From: Pontibacillus halophilus JSM 076056 = DSM 19796 | GTDB lineage: Bacteria > Bacillota > Bacilli > Bacillales > BH030062 | Direction of reading: 5' to 3' | Assembly: GCF_000425205.1 (NCBI RefSeq) | Contig: NZ_AULI01000001.1 | Location: 1-64,000 of the forward strand | Length of the DNA stretch: 64,000 nucleotides | In this document: one piece after another, positions 63,471 through 64,000 of the stretch | Position numbering within the stretch: position 1 is the first letter of the stretch | How the letters are laid out: each line of letters begins with the position of its first letter | The notes under the pieces: model-generated | What the model was told of the DNA's origin: nothing | The model's input: the letters and a program-made list of their open reading frames with translations, nothing else | Database searches by the model: none | Translations under genes and position numbers: made by a program

Positions 63471-64000
63471 ACTCTAGACCTTCTCCCTTCTTCTGCTGAA
63501 GTTTCTTAAAGTACGTTGCAACCGTCCCAGAGGCTAATGCTGTCTGGACCAAGGAAACCCCTGTCTCAATGGAAGGCGTTTCACCAGCTACGTAAAGCCC
63601 AGCCGCTGCGTTCAACGTGACGATATTCGTTGCTGTCTTGTTCGCCGTCCCTTCGAAGATCTCTTGAATCATCCGCGCACTTTGAAGTGGGTTCTGAACC
63701 TGAATGTCTTCAATCTTGCCTCGTTCAAGCCCAACTTCTTCAGGAGCAACCGTGTAACGGTGGATAGTTTCGTCTTTCAACTCAACGACATCAGTCGGTT
63801 CAGAGATTGAGAACTCGTCTAGACCGTCTCTACCCGTCACAAGAAGCACATGTTGAGAGCCGAGTTTATTTAACGTTTCAGCAAGTGTCTCGCCTAAATT
63901 TGTATCGTAAATTCCAATCACTTGATGGCGGGAATTGGCCGGATTCGATAGTGGCCCTAGCATGTTGAACATGGTACGGAAGCCAAGTTCACGGCGCGCG
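63451..64000 (-). CDS. trpD: Anthranilate phosphoribosyltransferase, C-terminal part
   Basis: TrpD transfers phosphoribose to anthranilate. The reading frame is open to the window edge; the visible part begins with ARRELGFRTMFNMLGPLSNPA, which is the middle of the family, so the start lies beyond 64000. It contains GRDGLDEFSISEPTDVVEL and the C-terminal NAAAGLYVAG. About half of the usual 340 residues are present. This is truncation by the window, not a broken gene. Confidence 0.95.
   Translation of the reverse strand, partial: ARRELGFRTMFNMLGPLSNPANSRHQVIGIYDTNLGETLAETLNKLGSQHVLLVTGRDGLDEFSISEPTDVVELKDETIHRYTVAPEEVGLERGKIEDIQVQNPLQSARMIQEIFEGTANKTATNIVTLNAAAGLYVAGETPSIETGVSLVQTALASGTVATYFKKLQQKKGEGLEYASSDS

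Noticed and set aside
1-64000. CRISPR array, IS element, prophage or toxin-antitoxin module
   Set aside because: No regularly spaced repeats, transposase, integrase or phage structural genes were seen. The holin-like gene is isolated.

Overview
The window looks like the chromosome of a Gram-positive, low-to-moderate GC, motile and probably moderately halophilic member of the Bacillaceae (Pontibacillus/Halobacillus-like; this is inference). Support comes from B. subtilis-like gene neighbourhoods (glcT-ptsG-ptsH with a GlcT antiterminator target, yfhE/yfhF/recX/yfhH, HemAT), strong AGGAGG-type ribosome binding sites, frequent GTG and TTG starts, many acidic proteins and a BCCT osmolyte transporter. 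No prophage, IS element, rRNA or CRISPR array was seen.

Layout. 0-0.9 kb: a P-loop gene of foreign look, bracketed by two copies of a short repeat. 1-4.3 kb: glucose PTS (ptsH, ptsG, glcT). 4.4-8.7 kb: HAD phosphatase, yfhH, recX, yfhF, amidohydrolase. 8.7-11.5 kb: a SigB-like promoter ahead of a wall-anchored DUF4397 protein and its own sortase, then a T-box-like leader with a GNAT acetyltransferase, then yfhE. 11.45-11.64 kb: a dense non-coding cluster of DnaA boxes. 11.7-18.4 kb: DUF3298 protein, epimerase plus TetR repressor, a membrane MCP, a cysteine-free UDG-like protein, an unknown gene and a PAP2 phosphatase. 18.6-26.8 kb: 2-aminoethylphosphonate uptake and degradation (phnS, phnT, phnUV, phnX, pbfA-like, phnW, DeoR regulator). 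26.8-28.4 kb: BCCT transporter. 28.9-32.1 kb: an uncharacterised two-gene ATP-grasp / putative Cys-His enzyme operon. 32-39.7 kb: PLD-like protein, ketopantoate reductase, HpaB-type monooxygenase, SWIM/SNF2 helicase, BASS transporter. 39.9-42.7 kb: DICT-domain protein, then a roughly 290-nt strongly structured candidate RNA, then a RibU-like ECF S-component translationally coupled to a chemoreceptor. 42.9-47.2 kb: tRNA-Ala and an envelope redox operon (DM13, response regulator, kinase, MsrAB). 47.6-51.5 kb: secreted GH31 glucosidase, SDR, holin-like protein. 51.6-57.5 kb: oligopeptide ABC transporter. 57.6-58.9 kb: HemAT oxygen chemoreceptor. 59.4-64 kb: trp operon trpDCFBA with trpG attached last; trpD runs off the window.

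How the genes work together. The phosphonate block is a complete route from 2-aminoethylphosphonate, and probably its hydroxylated form, to acetaldehyde plus phosphate. Three chemoreceptors without a classical extracellular sensor domain (six-helix membrane type, RibU-coupled type, globin type) suggest sensing through membrane or cytoplasmic input. The most interesting candidates are the structured RNA with the RibU-MCP pair (40.5-42.7 kb), the DnaA-box cluster (11.5 kb), the atypical T-box leader (10.4-10.6 kb) and the ATP-grasp operon (28.9-32.1 kb).
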